This document shows positions 34,829 through 45,000 of a DNA stretch of 64,000 nucleotides, one piece after another. Below the pieces are notes generated by a model. It worked only from the letters and a program-made list of their open reading frames with translations, had not been told where the DNA came from and did not search any database. Origin of the DNA: Halichondria panicea (taxonomy: Eukaryota; Porifera; Demospongiae; Suberitida; Halichondriidae). The stretch spans positions 9,131,122 through 9,195,121 of the forward strand of contig NC_087377.1 of assembly GCF_963675165.1 (NCBI RefSeq). The letters are read 5' to 3'. The position numbers and the translations under genes are program-made. The first letter of the stretch is position 1, and each line of letters opens with the position of its first letter.

Positions 34829-35180
34829 ATGGCTGAGATCTGTGAAGCTGTGTCTTATGCAATCTATTGCGTTGGTGTAGAAGGCTTGAACACTAGTCTA
34901 AAGACAGAAGAGGCTCTCATCTACGTCTACAATCGTCCTATAGCCAGGTTGTCTTCGCAAGTAGCAGTTAAGTGTACTTGCTGCAGCAGGAGTGGATATT
35001 TTGAAGGAATCCCCTTGTAAGAGAGCATGAACACATTTCAAGAGTAGAGAACCTAGAAAAAAAGATTGACACTAAAAGCTTGCACACAAACAGTCACTAC
35101 TTACTTGATACATCTTCACTAGGGACCACAGAGCTGGCTGCAACCATAGCTGCACTAGCCATTCTTCCTAGCAACACGTA
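34829..35180 (+). CDS. possible small gene, frame-broken, unknown
   Basis: ATG 34829 opens a 63-codon frame (CTCCSRSGYFEGIPL at the end). One base out of frame, the next about 55 codons stay open with coiled-coil-like HISRVENLEKKIDTKS and LGTTELAATIAALAILPSN. Amino-acid use looks protein-like, but I recognise no family. It may be a short exon or a decayed gene. Confidence 0.3.
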
Positions 35181-35290
35181 AATCTTTATACTTCCTGTGT
35201 ACTTCCTGCCATGCCATGCTGCTTCCGTCTAACGCGGACAATCCCATGAAATTGAGTTCACGTGATCTCGTTCACAATCCCTTCCTCTAC

Positions 35291-35858
35291 TACAGCGGTT
35301 TTCAGAGTTCTTGCATTTGCAATGTCTAGAGCGGAAGTACCTGTCACGTGAACCTTTATGTAACAAGATTGAAGTTCTAGCCTCATTCTAAACCGATTTT
35401 TTTCCAATACATGATTTGGGAGAAAATCAACCTTGGAAATAGCCTTTGCAAGCCTTTGGTATCACCGCTGAAGCTATCCTTGAGATTGTAAGCAGTTCCA
35501 ATAGTTTTGTGAGCTACTATTAGTAACACAGGACTGGATGTCTGGAGCTAAGAGAGATTCTACTCTCTATATGACTCATCAGCTTGCAGCAACACAAAAT
35601 GAGTAGGCGGGGCAGTCACTTCAACCAGTTTCTTATATAATACTGAGAAGCTACACGCTTATTTCAGACTTTTCTGAATAACTAGTAACGAATAACTTTG
35701 TCTGTAAATTTATTGAAAACTCATGTAAAAAAACTTGCCTGACTCAGCAATATTTGTGCTCCCGTGATGTTGTCCAACCTTAAATGTTTGGGAATATCAC
35801 GTGACCAGTGACTTCCGCTCTAGACATTGGAGATGCAAGAACTCTGAAAACCGCTGTA
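35291..35858. mobile_element. 568-bp TIR element (ACAGCGGTTTTCAGAG)
   Basis: TACAGCGGTTTTCAGAGTTC, TTGCAT and AATGTCTAGAGCGGAAGT at the left mirror ACTTCCGCTCTAGACATTG, GATGCAAGAACTCTGAAAACCGCTGTA at the right. A second copy spans about 57518-58580 and is itself interrupted. Non-coding. Target duplication unclear. It abuts the pogo-type element at 35887. Confidence 0.8.
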
Positions 35859-36089
35859 TCTATGCGTTATCTGAGCTGTTTTGTTACACACGATGCATGT
35901 TCGTTTCTGCGCATGCGCACTGTGCTCTATTGCCATGTGGATCAATTGATGTGGTGTTCTTGGCAGCAGACCCTATTAACTAAGGTATTACAGACCCTAT
36001 TAACTAAGGTAAGACAATGAGGATAGTGCCAACTAATGAGAATAAGTACTAGCTATCTATGATATAGATCCATGTAAAAGTGAGAGATG

Positions 36090-36178
36090 AAAATAAACCC
36101 AGCCTTGGCCTTGAACCCTTAAACCTATTTAGCTAAACCATAACTCAGTGTTTTGCCCACTTGGCTATCAAGGCAGCA
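36090..36178 (-). other. tRNA-like / SINE-head-like sequence
   Basis: On the minus strand GCCTTGATAGCCAAGTGGG contains an A-box-like TAGCCAAGTGGG, followed about 40 bases later by GGGTTCAAGGCC (B-box-like) and CCAAGGC, which can pair with the 5' end. The T-arm does not fold well, so it is not called a tRNA gene; a tRNA-derived repeat is possible. Confidence 0.25.
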
Positions 36179-36297
36179 CATGAAATTACTGTAAACCTTT
36201 CATGTAGCCTTCTGAATGATTTGATTTGAATGGTGTTCTATTTTATTAGATTAACATCAGAAGATCGGTTGCGTCATGTTAAGTATATGCTGTAGGC

Positions 36298-39200
36298 ATG
36301 CAAGCGTTAAAACTAAGGACGATTCAAAGTAATCCGAAAAAGCACTTCCATTCTCCACCAGCTGTTGTAAGAAGTCGAGATGTAAGGTACAAACGTTGGA
36401 CAGAAGAGAACATGTCTCGTGCTCTATATGCAGTTGAAAGTAAAGGCTTGACTACAACTCAAGCTGCCATTGAGTATAATGTCCCTCGGTCTACCTTGGG
36501 TGATAGAGTTAGTCACAAAGTAGAACCTGGAGCGAAAAGTGGGCCAAGCAAGTACTTAAATGATATAGAAGAATGTGAACTTGTTGATTTTCTCCTGCGG
36601 TGTGCCAAAATCGGATACCCAAAGTCTCGTAAACAAGTCATGGGTATTGTTCAGAGGGTATTAGACGTTAACGGTGTCATGCGTGTTGTAAGTGATGGGT
36701 GGTGGACCTCATTTAGCAGACGTCATCCCAGGTTAACCCTTCGTAATCCCTCTTCTCTCAGTAGAGCACGTGCAGCTGCATCAAATATCGACACACTCAA
36801 TGACTATTTTGATCTACTCGAGGAAACAATTGATATGTACGATTTACGAGACCGTCCTGAGCTATATTTCAACATGGATGAATCTGGGATGCCTCTTAAT
36901 GCCAAATCTCCCAAGGTAGTAGCTGACAGTAAGGCCAGATCTGTTACATCCATTTCATCCGGAGACAAAACACAAATAACTGTTGTGGGATGTGTCAGTG
37001 CTGCTGGTTTTTGCATGCCTCCAATGGTAATATGGGACCGAAAAAATTTGAACGTAGTACTCACCGAAGGGGAGGTGCCGGGGACATGCTATGCACTCTC
37101 TGACAGTGGCTGGGTTAATGCTGAGATATTTGACGGCTGGTTTTGTAATCACTTTTTGAAATATGCCCCTAGCGATAGACCACTGCTGCTGCTCCTTGAT
37201 GGGCATTCATCGCATTTCTGCCCGGACACATTGTCGAAAGCTGCGGAGCACAAAGTGATTATTTTTGCTCTACCCCCCAATACTACCCATTTATCACAGC
37301 CGCTTGACAAGGGGTGCTTTGGACCCCTAAAATCGCATTGGAGGGAAGTTTGCCACCGGTTCATTAGTGAGAATCCAGGGAAAGTGGTCACACGATACTC
37401 TTTTTCAAATTTGCTCCGTCAGGCTTGGATGTCTTCTATGACCATGAAGAATGTTATCGCTGGGTTCAAAACAACAGGTATCTACCCTGTAGATAGAAAT
37501 GCCGTGATAAAGAAGGTGGAGTATGATCATACTAGCGTGTCAGAAACTACTCTTCCTTTTCTACCTATGACCAGTCCAATGCCCAAGAAAAAGAATCGGT
37601 GTAGGCCCCCTATTTCCTCTTCACAGCCTCCTAATCTTACATCATGTACGTTTACACCTGCAGAGACTGCTCTCTTTGAGCGTCACTACGAAAATCAATA
37701 CGATCTTACTACTGACAAGCGGTACAATCGTTGGCTCTCACTGAACCATCCCGATAATCCTATTTTATCCCAACAGCCACATGAAGATGACTCGTTAAAT
37801 CCTTTTCCGTCCCAACAGCCTGACCCGTTAGAAGAGGTGCACATGCCTGCTCAAGTGGCGAACACACGTAGCACACTGAGCAAGTTGTTGTCCTTTGATG
37901 AACCCCCTCAACGACCACAGCCTCCCAAAGGGCGTGCTTTTGTAGCAACGCGCAGTGCAAAAATAGCAGAACTTCAAGCCAAAAAAAGAAGAAAGATGAA
38001 GATGTTCTAAAAAAGCTCAGAGCTAAGGAAGAGAGGGAGAAGAAGAAAATTGATAAAGAAAATGCTAAAAAACAGAAACAAGGGCTCGCTGTACAAAAGA
38101 GAAAGACAAAGACAGCCGCAGCCTCCTTGCTAGGTAAGATACACTGCATGTACATGCATGTATGCTTTCATTGGTGATTTGACTTCTCTTAAATTAATTG
38201 CAGCAAGTATTCAGGACACATCACAGACGGAGGAGTACATGTATGACTCCTATGGTAAGCTGGTTTTAGGTATGATGTATACAGTTGCTTAGTTACATAC
38301 ATCTTTTTTTTCAATAGAGGATGATTTCCACTTCGATGGTGTTGATTTTATCAGTGATGGTGAGTTTTATTAGAATGTTTTTATTAGTGTTAATTGCCTT
38401 TTTCTTGCAGACATACCTGTCAACAAGGTTGATTCCTCCAGCTCCACAACACGTGCTAAACGTCAAGGTACTAAAATTGTGTGTGTGTATATACGTGTGT
38501 CATATGTACATGTACGTGTACGCTTATTTATTGCAGCCTGTTCATCTAAGAAGTCGGGGTCAGGTGTTGCCTCTAAGAGTTCCACTGTAGAAAATGGCCA
38601 TTTTTCCAGTGATGGTGGGTTTTTATTAGAATTAGTGTTGAATGTAAATTAGTGTTGAAAGTAAGCCAATATATTCTTTTTCTTGCAGACGTACCTATCA
38701 ACAAGGTTGATTCCTCCAGCTCCACAACTCGTAGTGCAAGAGCTAAACGTCAAGGTACTAAAATTGTGTGTGTGTATATACGTGTATCATATATATGTAC
38801 ATGTACATGTATACACTTATTTATTAATTGCAGCCTGTTCATCTAAGAAGTCGGGGTCAGGTGTTGCCTCTAAGAGTTCCACTGTAGAAAATGGCAGTGT
38901 TTCCAGTGATGGTTGGTTTTTATTGGAATTATACTGTTGAATTAATGTAAGCCATATTCTTTTTCTTGCAGACGTACCTATCAACAAGGTTGATTCCTCC
39001 AGCTCCACAACACGTGGTACAAGAGCTAAACATCAAGGTACTAAAATTGTGTGTGTGTGTGTATATACGTGTGTCATATGTACATGTACGTGTACGCTTA
39101 TTTATTGCAGCCTGTTCATCTAAGAAGTTGGGGTCAGGTGTTGCCTCTAAGAGTTCCACTGTAGAAGATGGCAGTGATGGTGAGTGTATGCATTTGTTGA

Positions 39201-39399
39201 CACATTACTTAACAAATGTATCTGTGCAGACATGGAAGATGACGTTCCTTGTCAGGCTCTACCATGTAAAATTGAGCAGAGCAAAGACCAATACCCTAAG
39301 TGGATAAAATGTGACTCTTGCCAGTCGTGGTATCACTCTTTTTGCTTGGGAATTGGAGCAGTTCCAAATGAGTTTCTTTGTGGTCTTTGTGGTCAGTAG
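36298..39399 (+). CDS. pogo-family transposase with repeated tail and PHD-like finger
   Basis: The main frame 36298-38010 encodes a psq-type helix-turn-helix (about 35-75), a CENP-B-like DNA-binding part and a DDE_1 core: NMDESG (Asp194), LLLDGHSSH (Asp301), SQPLDKGCFGPLK (Asp337), i.e. DD35D, all present. After 37980 a run of seven A is followed by loss of frame; one base away the frame continues with a Lys-rich coiled coil to a donor at 38134. Further exons then fit: 38204-38254, 38318-38359, three pairs (38411-38467/38537-38614; 38689-38754/38834-38911; 38972-39037/39111-39179), and a terminal exon 39230-39399. The terminal exon has a PHD-like Cys/His finger (KWIKCDSCQSWYHSFCLG, FLCGLCGQ) and a stop. 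If the A-run is a real deletion, only the catalytic part is made. Transposases of this type act in the nucleus and bind the TIRs. Confidence 0.8.
38411..39185 (+). repeat. threefold tandem duplication of an exon pair
   Basis: Units start at 38411, 38689 and 38972, about 280 bases each, including both exons (PVNKVDSSSSTTRAKRQ and CSSKKSGSGVASKSSTVENG), the intron with GTGTGTGTATATACGTGT-like simple sequence, and the spacer. Unit 3 diverges after its second exon. Splice sites are intact in each, so protein length would grow by whole modules. Confidence 0.9.
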
Positions 39400-39856
39400 T
39401 TTTGATGTTTTTTGTAATGAATCATTGAATGTGATGTACTAAATGATGATAATACATGCGTTTACTGCGCATGCGCAGAAACGAACATGCATTGTGTGTA
39501 GTAGTGCAACAAGACAGCTCAGCAGAAACATTAGATATCAAACATTAGATATCAGTTTTTGTGCCAGTTCAAGCCCAAAGGCTACTCTACAGTTTCATGT
39601 AGTTAGTTTTCTCTAGCTATACACTAGACGGGAGTTATATCTTCTTATCGAAAACAAGTGATTTATTGTGAACATTAATATCTCCGGTTTGTGTACTTCA
39701 GCAGCTACCACTGCCTACAGCAAGACTCTGAGTTGGATTTTTTTGCACAGATGTTGCAGAGGACCTGGCCCACCTGTACATGGAAAAAAATTTGTTGTGC
39801 ACTTTTCACTTTGGAGCAATCGGCACCGATTATTGATCGTCTCGAATACATTTTGA

Positions 39857-40606
39857 GTGCACACACCCCTTTTTGCTCATTACACGCCCCTTTTTAGCAA
39901 CTCGCCTCATCCAACGGAAGTGCTGGGTGTTGCCTATCCCTTTCTTTCGTGTATCTATGGTTTATCCAAGCCTCATCATCACGTACGTCTAAACGAGGCA
40001 GTTCGATCCGATTTAGCTTGGTGGTTAGCATTTATGGAGAAATGGAATGGCATCACCCTGTTCTCTACCTGTTGCACAACAATTCCGTCGGCGATTGTTA
40101 CGTCAGATGCTTCGGGTTCCTGGGGCTGTGGTGCATATACCAGGCATCACTGGTTTCAGATCCCATGGGCTTTATATGAAAGTTATGCCACTGAAAATAT
40201 CGCAACCAAAGAAATGCTCCCCATTATCGTTGCAGCAGCTTTGTGGGGTAGTTGTTGGCAAGGGGACAAGGTCCTCTTTCGGTGTGACAATATGGCAGTA
40301 GTCGCAGCACTTTCAAAACGGTTTTGCAGGGACAGACAGATGATGCATTTGCTCCGTTGTTTGCATTTTTTCGAAGCTTACTACAGGTTCAATCTTATTT
40401 CTGAACATATTTGTGGTATCGATAATGATTTAGCTGATGATCTGTCACGTGACAATCTCTCTGCTTTCTTACAGAAGTCCAACCTCTCGGCAACAGCGGT
40501 ATCGGCAATACCTTTCGAGTTGTTAGAAATGTTGATGGGCTCCAGGCCAGATTGGATGTCACAACATTGGAGGCGGATGTTCAACGCTACTTTGAACAAG
40601 GTTTAG
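39857..40606 (+). CDS. RT connection / RNase H domain of DIRS-like element
   Basis: The first 60 codons match the end of a reverse transcriptase (PFLSCIYGLSKPHHHVRLN; DLAWWLAFMEKWNG). The rest is RNase H: TSDASGSWGCGAY, ATKEMLPIIVAAALWG, LFRCDNMAVVAALSK and CGIDNDLADDLSRD supply the acidic residues (Asp, Glu, Asp, Asp). RNase H removes RNA from the RNA-DNA hybrid during reverse transcription. The polymerase palm motifs are absent, so this copy cannot retrotranspose by itself. Confidence 0.8.
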   Translation: MHTPLFAHYTPLFSNSPHPTEVLGVAYPFLSCIYGLSKPHHHVRLNEAVRSDLAWWLAFMEKWNGITLFSTCCTTIPSAIVTSDASGSWGCGAYTRHHWFQIPWALYESYATENIATKEMLPIIVAAALWGSCWQGDKVLFRCDNMAVVAALSKRFCRDRQMMHLLRCLHFFEAYYRFNLISEHICGIDNDLADDLSRDNLSAFLQKSNLSATAVSAIPFELLEMLMGSRPDWMSQHWRRMFNATLNKV

Positions 40607-41538
40607 CTCAGTCCACCCAAAAAACTTACAAAAGTGGAATTAAAAAGTTTTGTGAGTTTTGTGCTAGGTTACCCCCTCAGTTTGTGTCACTCCCTATTAC
40701 TCAATCTATGCTTTGCTTATATGTATCATATTTAGCTCGCAGTGGTCTATCATATTCCACTATCAATTCTTACCTCTCGGCATTGCGTCACCTGCATATC
40801 CTTCATAATTTTCCCGAACCTCGGCAAGCGGCTTGGAAAAAATTCATGCTAGTCAAGAGAGGCATTAGAAAAGAGAAAGCAATCTCTTACCCCCAAAAAC
40901 CTAGGCTGCCTATTACCCCAGACATTTTGAGGCAGATAAAAGCACTATGGTCTGTTGAACCAATACAACCAGATACAGTCATGCTTTGGGCTGCGAGCTG
41001 TTTGTGCTTTTTCGGTTTCTTCAGGTTGGGAGAAATTACTTGCTTGTCTGCCAATGCAGTCAATCACAAGGACCTGATCCTTGCTGATCTGGCAGTTGAT
41101 AGCCATGCTGGCCCGACCTACATTTCTGTCACCTTGAAGCAGTCCAAGACAGACCAATTCCGGAGAGGTGAGCTTGTGATAATTGGCAGAACAGACGACG
41201 ATTTATGCCCTGTAGCAGCCCTCTTACAATACATCGCGATTCGAGGTACACATTCAGGCCCCTTGTTTATTTACGCCGACGGGAAGTTCCTGACAAAACA
41301 GAGCTTTGTTCCACGCATCAGGGAAGCCTTATCGGCACTCGGCTTGAATAATACTCACTATGCTGGCCACAGTTTTCGTATCGGGGCAGCTTCAACCGCT
41401 GCCAAAGCGAATATTGAAGATTCAATGATAAAAACGTTAGGAAGATGGGAAAGCAGTGCCTTCCTGACGTACATCCGTACTCCACCAGCTCTGATAGCAA
41501 GGATGGCAAAAACACTATCATCCCCTACCACGGACTAG
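40552..41538 (+). CDS. tyrosine recombinase (DIRS-like integrase)
   Basis: About 328 codons. The N-terminal SAM-like DNA-binding part (STQKTYKSGIKKFCEFC; SYSTINSYLSALRHLHIL) is followed by a catalytic part with FFRLGE (Arg158), GHSFRIG (His273, Arg276), TLGRWES and the nucleophile in LTYIRTP (Tyr307). The first in-frame codon is not ATG, and the frame overlaps the RNase H frame by 55 bases in another phase, as in DIRS elements. Such enzymes insert circular or linear DNA without target duplication. No internal stop. A Crypton origin is possible but the RNase H neighbour argues against it. Confidence 0.85.
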   Translation: MDVTTLEADVQRYFEQGLAQSTQKTYKSGIKKFCEFCARLPPQFVSLPITQSMLCLYVSYLARSGLSYSTINSYLSALRHLHILHNFPEPRQAAWKKFMLVKRGIRKEKAISYPQKPRLPITPDILRQIKALWSVEPIQPDTVMLWAASCLCFFGFFRLGEITCLSANAVNHKDLILADLAVDSHAGPTYISVTLKQSKTDQFRRGELVIIGRTDDDLCPVAALLQYIAIRGTHSGPLFIYADGKFLTKQSFVPRIREALSALGLNNTHYAGHSFRIGAASTAAKANIEDSMIKTLGRWESSAFLTYIRTPPALIARMAKTLSSPTTD

Positions 41539-41684
41539 ATCTAAGTCATGTTTTATTTATTCATTTATTTTTGTTGGAGGAATGGTACCGTTGTCAGAGG
41601 AATGAATGACTCCCTGGTCATTCCTGCCTAAGGTGTGGGTGACTCCCCCAGGAATAAATGACTCCCCTATGCGCATGTTTGTTC

Positions 41685-41737
41685 TAGTCTCGAATACCCG
41701 CCTCAACCTTTTAGGTTGAGGCGGGTATTCGAGACTA
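41685..41737. mobile_element. 53-bp foldback insertion with 9-bp duplication
   Basis: TAGTCTCGAATACCCGCCTC AACCT, 3-base loop, then the perfect reverse complement ending ATTCGAGACTA. TGTTTGTTC directly flanks both sides (41676-41684 and 41738-41746). It consists of nothing but its inverted ends. Confidence 0.85.
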
Positions 41738-42038
41738 TGTTTGTTCTGCCAATGTTGCCATCAATGTAAGTATATAGTAGCAAGAGTACATTCATGCACT
41801 CCTCATAGACATATATAGTAGAGAATGAAGAGCCATGCAGGATGAAGAGCAAGGTTAGTAGTAGCATGCAAGGTAGCAATGAAGCAAGTGTTCATCCTGT
41901 AGTAGACAGCAAGTGACAGCTGGAATGTAGACCTATAAATGTGTGAAGAGCAGAGTTGCAAGGTTAATTGTTCTATCCTGTAGTTGACAGCAAGTGACAG
42001 CTAGATCTATGGTATAAAACCAGTGATCGTTCACAGTC

Positions 42039-45000
42039 ATGTCATTTGAAGAAGGCAGCAAGAAATGGAGAATTTACAAGAGATTGAAAACTATTTACGA
42101 AAAGGAGAATACCCTCCTACTATTAACAGCAAAACAGAGAAGGCAAACTTTAGAAGAAAATGCAGGCAGAACTTTAAGTTTGAAAATGGTAGCCTCTATT
42201 ACAAGAAGCACACCAAAGCTGCATGCTGATGCAGCTGACTGGAGGATATGTGTGCGCAGCAATGAGGAGAAATCAAGAATCCTCGAAGATTGCCATGCAT
42301 GCAGGTATAATAATTATTATGGCTTTGGTAAAATGATAATAGTAGGTAATAGAGCGTGTATGTATGTATGCTTGTAATCTATTATACCAATTGATGCATG
42401 CATGCAGGAACAGCTGGTGGCCACTTTGGAAGAGATAGAACTATAGACAAGATATGTTCTAGATTCTACTGGAAGTCGATGGTGGAGGAGATTCGAGAGT
42501 ATGTAAAGAACTGCAGCCAGTGCCAGAGAATGAACCCAGCATTTGTAAAGACAAATGCCAAACTCCATCCGATATCTGTACAACCCAAAGTCTGGCATCA
42601 GGTATATGTATACTATAATTTTTATGGCATTGCATAATAATTATTTGTTTTGAGCACAATCATATATTAATTATAATTATGTAATTCACTTTATAGGTTG
42701 GCATAGACTTGATAGGACCTTTGCCGATTACACCCAATGGCAGCAAATATGTGGTAACATTGGTCGATTATTTTAGCAAATGGGCTGAAGCAGCCCCACT
42801 CCCTGACAAAACTGCATTTGGAGTGGCAATGTTCCTGTACAACTTGTTTTGTCGGTAAGCTATGCATGTGTGTGAAATTGTAATCACATGCATCTCTACA
42901 CATAATTATAATAACACGTATTTAATGATTATGGTTATACATGCACGCAGGTTTGGGTTTTGTGAGGTGCTGATATCGGACCAAGGCCGTGAGTTTGTTA
43001 ATCAGGTCAACACAGAGCTTTTTCGATTCACTGGAACAGAGCACAGGGTCACTTCAGCTTACCACCCACAAACCAACGGGCTAACTGAACGTTTCAATCA
43101 AACACTTCAAACAGCACTACTCAAATATGTGAATGACTCACAGACCGACTGGGACTACCACTTGCCCGCTATTCTCTTTGCTTATAGGACGAGTAAGCAA
43201 AAGGCAACGAAGTATTCACCTTTCGAGTTGATGTTCTGTCCGTGAGTTGTTCATTATTATAATTATTATAATAATTACATGATAATCTGGCATGCATGCA
43301 TTATTGTTATAACATTCCACATGCAGGAAACCTGTACTCCCTATTCAACTGGAGTTAGGCAGCGAGGGTGAACTTGAGCAGAGCTGGGACATTAGTGCCA
43401 TTATGACCCATGCTCGAGCTGTTACAAAGTTAAAGGATGATATCCACAGCAAAGCCAAGAAGAACATTGACAATGCCCAAGAAAAGGACAAGATGTACTA
43501 TGATCGGAAGCATGCAGACAAGAGGGTGAGCAGGCTATATCATTGTATGAGCGTACCATGGCTATTTTCATTACTCGTTTAATGTCATAGCCATGTCATT
43601 TTTCTAATTATATAGGTGTTTAAGACTGGGACTTTGGTCTGGCTGAGGAATTCAGCCAGGGAATGTAAGAAGGGAGACAAGCTGAAGCCTCGGTGGTTAG
43701 GCCCATACACGGTGGTGGAGTGCTTGGACAAGGGAGTCTTTAAGATTGCCAACCCTAAGACTGGAAAGACCTTAAAAAAGGCTGTTAACCAACAGCGGTT
43801 AAAGCATTACCATGGCTCAGACTCCAAAAAACCTATCTTGGATCAACATAGTTCTCTCTCGGATCCTTCCGAATTATCAGACAACCATCACGATGAATCT
43901 CTCGATCAGTTTAACCCTTCTTTGACGAGTACTCCTATGAAAGACCCAAGCAAGGTATAATGCATGTGTCTCTAGATTTTGAAGCTAATTATAATTACAT
44001 TACATTTCTCTTTACGATATTAATTTAATGTTTCATGTTTCTTTATAATTATACACTCCATTTTTAGAAGCTGTGGGAAAAAATTGTGATTTTCCCTCTT
44101 CTCACAAGCCAGACGCCCCCTCCTCTCACAAGCCAGCCGCTCCCTCCTCTCACAAGCCAGACGTCCCCTCCTCTCACAAACCAGCCGCTCCCTCCTCTCA
44201 CAAGCCAGACGTCCTCTCCTCTCACAAGCCAGACGTCCCCTCCTCTCACAAGCCAGCCGCTCCCTCCTCTCACAAGCCAGACGTCCCCTCCTCTCACAAG
44301 CCAGACGTCCCCTCCTCTCACAAGCCAGCCGCTCCCTCCTCTCACAAGCCAGACGTCCCCTCCTCTCACAAGCCAGATGCTCACTCCTCTCGCAAGCGAG
44401 ACGCCCCCTTCTCTCAGGTTAAGACTGCATCTTCTATGGAGCCACCTTTGAAGAAGCAAAGGACTACTCAGTCTGTAACAAGAAAGGTATATAGTTATAT
44501 ACTTGTTAACAGGAGCTATCGTTAATTACAATTATTATTAATAATTATGTGCATGCACACTATAAACCGTTCATTATAATTATTGTGTGCACATTCGACA
44601 GAATTCAAGTTACTGGGTGAAGGATTTGGACCTGAGGACGGGAGACAAGGATGTAGTTCTTGCTGAGAGCGGGATGCTTTCTGACCGTCATATGTATGCT
44701 GCATGCGCACAAACTGATGCGAATGCAATTTCCAAATATTGAAGGCTGTTATTCTACTCTTCTGGTTCAGAAGATGTCATTTCCTGCAGTCACTAGTAGT
44801 GAAGCCACAGGTATAATTTCTACTTAAATTAATAGTAGTATTATTATAGTATTGGTATAATTATACCTCATCCTCATCCTTGGCCGTACCGTATAATAAT
44901 TATATCATATATATCCTATACAGCCGTGCAGATATTCTTTGTAACAGAGAGGGATCACTGGATTGCGACAGCACTCATCAAGGGGGAACTTTTCCTCTTT

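Larger units (their letters stand above)
35887..39498. mobile_element. pogo/Tigger-type transposon, 3.6 kb
   Basis: TA|CACACGATGCATGTTCGTTTCTGCGCATGCGCA and inverted TGCGCATGCGCAGAAACGAACATGCATTGTGTG|TA, consistent with the TA duplication of the Tc1/mariner/pogo group. Inverted similarity continues outside (CTGAGCTGTTTTGTT / AACAAGACAGCTCAG), so the repeat may be longer or the target was palindromic. The cargo is the transposase gene 36298-39399. Near the left end a 22-bp direct duplication (CAGACCCTATTAACTAAGGTA) lies at 35968-36010. Confidence 0.75.
39500..41541 (+). mobile_element. truncated tyrosine-recombinase (DIRS-like) retroelement
   Basis: Contains an RNase H-bearing frame (39857-40606) overlapping a tyrosine recombinase frame (about 40552-41538), the order seen in DIRS-type elements. 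The reverse transcriptase that should precede them is missing apart from a short connector-like stretch (RLNEAVRSDLAWWLAFMEKW). Upstream, 39690-39895 is open but unrecognised. Split or inverted terminal repeats were not found. The left part abuts the pogo element. Near 39535 ACATTAGATATCA is tandemly duplicated. Confidence 0.7.

Noticed and set aside
36090..36178. functional tRNA gene
   Set aside because: Box-like motifs are present but the T-arm and anticodon arm do not fold convincingly; kept only as a tRNA-like sequence.
37760..38155. 131-codon minus-strand frame rich in Phe/Ser
   Set aside because: Antisense of the Lys-rich coiled-coil part of the pogo-type transposase gene.
40552..41538. 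Crypton transposon
   Set aside because: A tyrosine recombinase alone could suggest Crypton, but the overlapping RNase H frame directly upstream fits a DIRS-type retroelement.
42039..43960. LTR (Ty3/gypsy) retrotransposon
   Set aside because: The integrase is in several exons with GT..AG introns, there is no gag, protease or reverse transcriptase nearby, and the unit has TGT..ACA inverted ends with a 4-bp duplication. Ginger-type DNA transposon fits better; a domesticated GIN-like gene is the alternative.
44064..44459. 131-codon minus-strand frame of WLVRGGDV repeats
   Set aside because: It is the antisense of the 24-bp coding minisatellite; a repeat whose length is a multiple of three keeps all frames open. 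The plus frame continues into splice-supported sequence, the minus does not.
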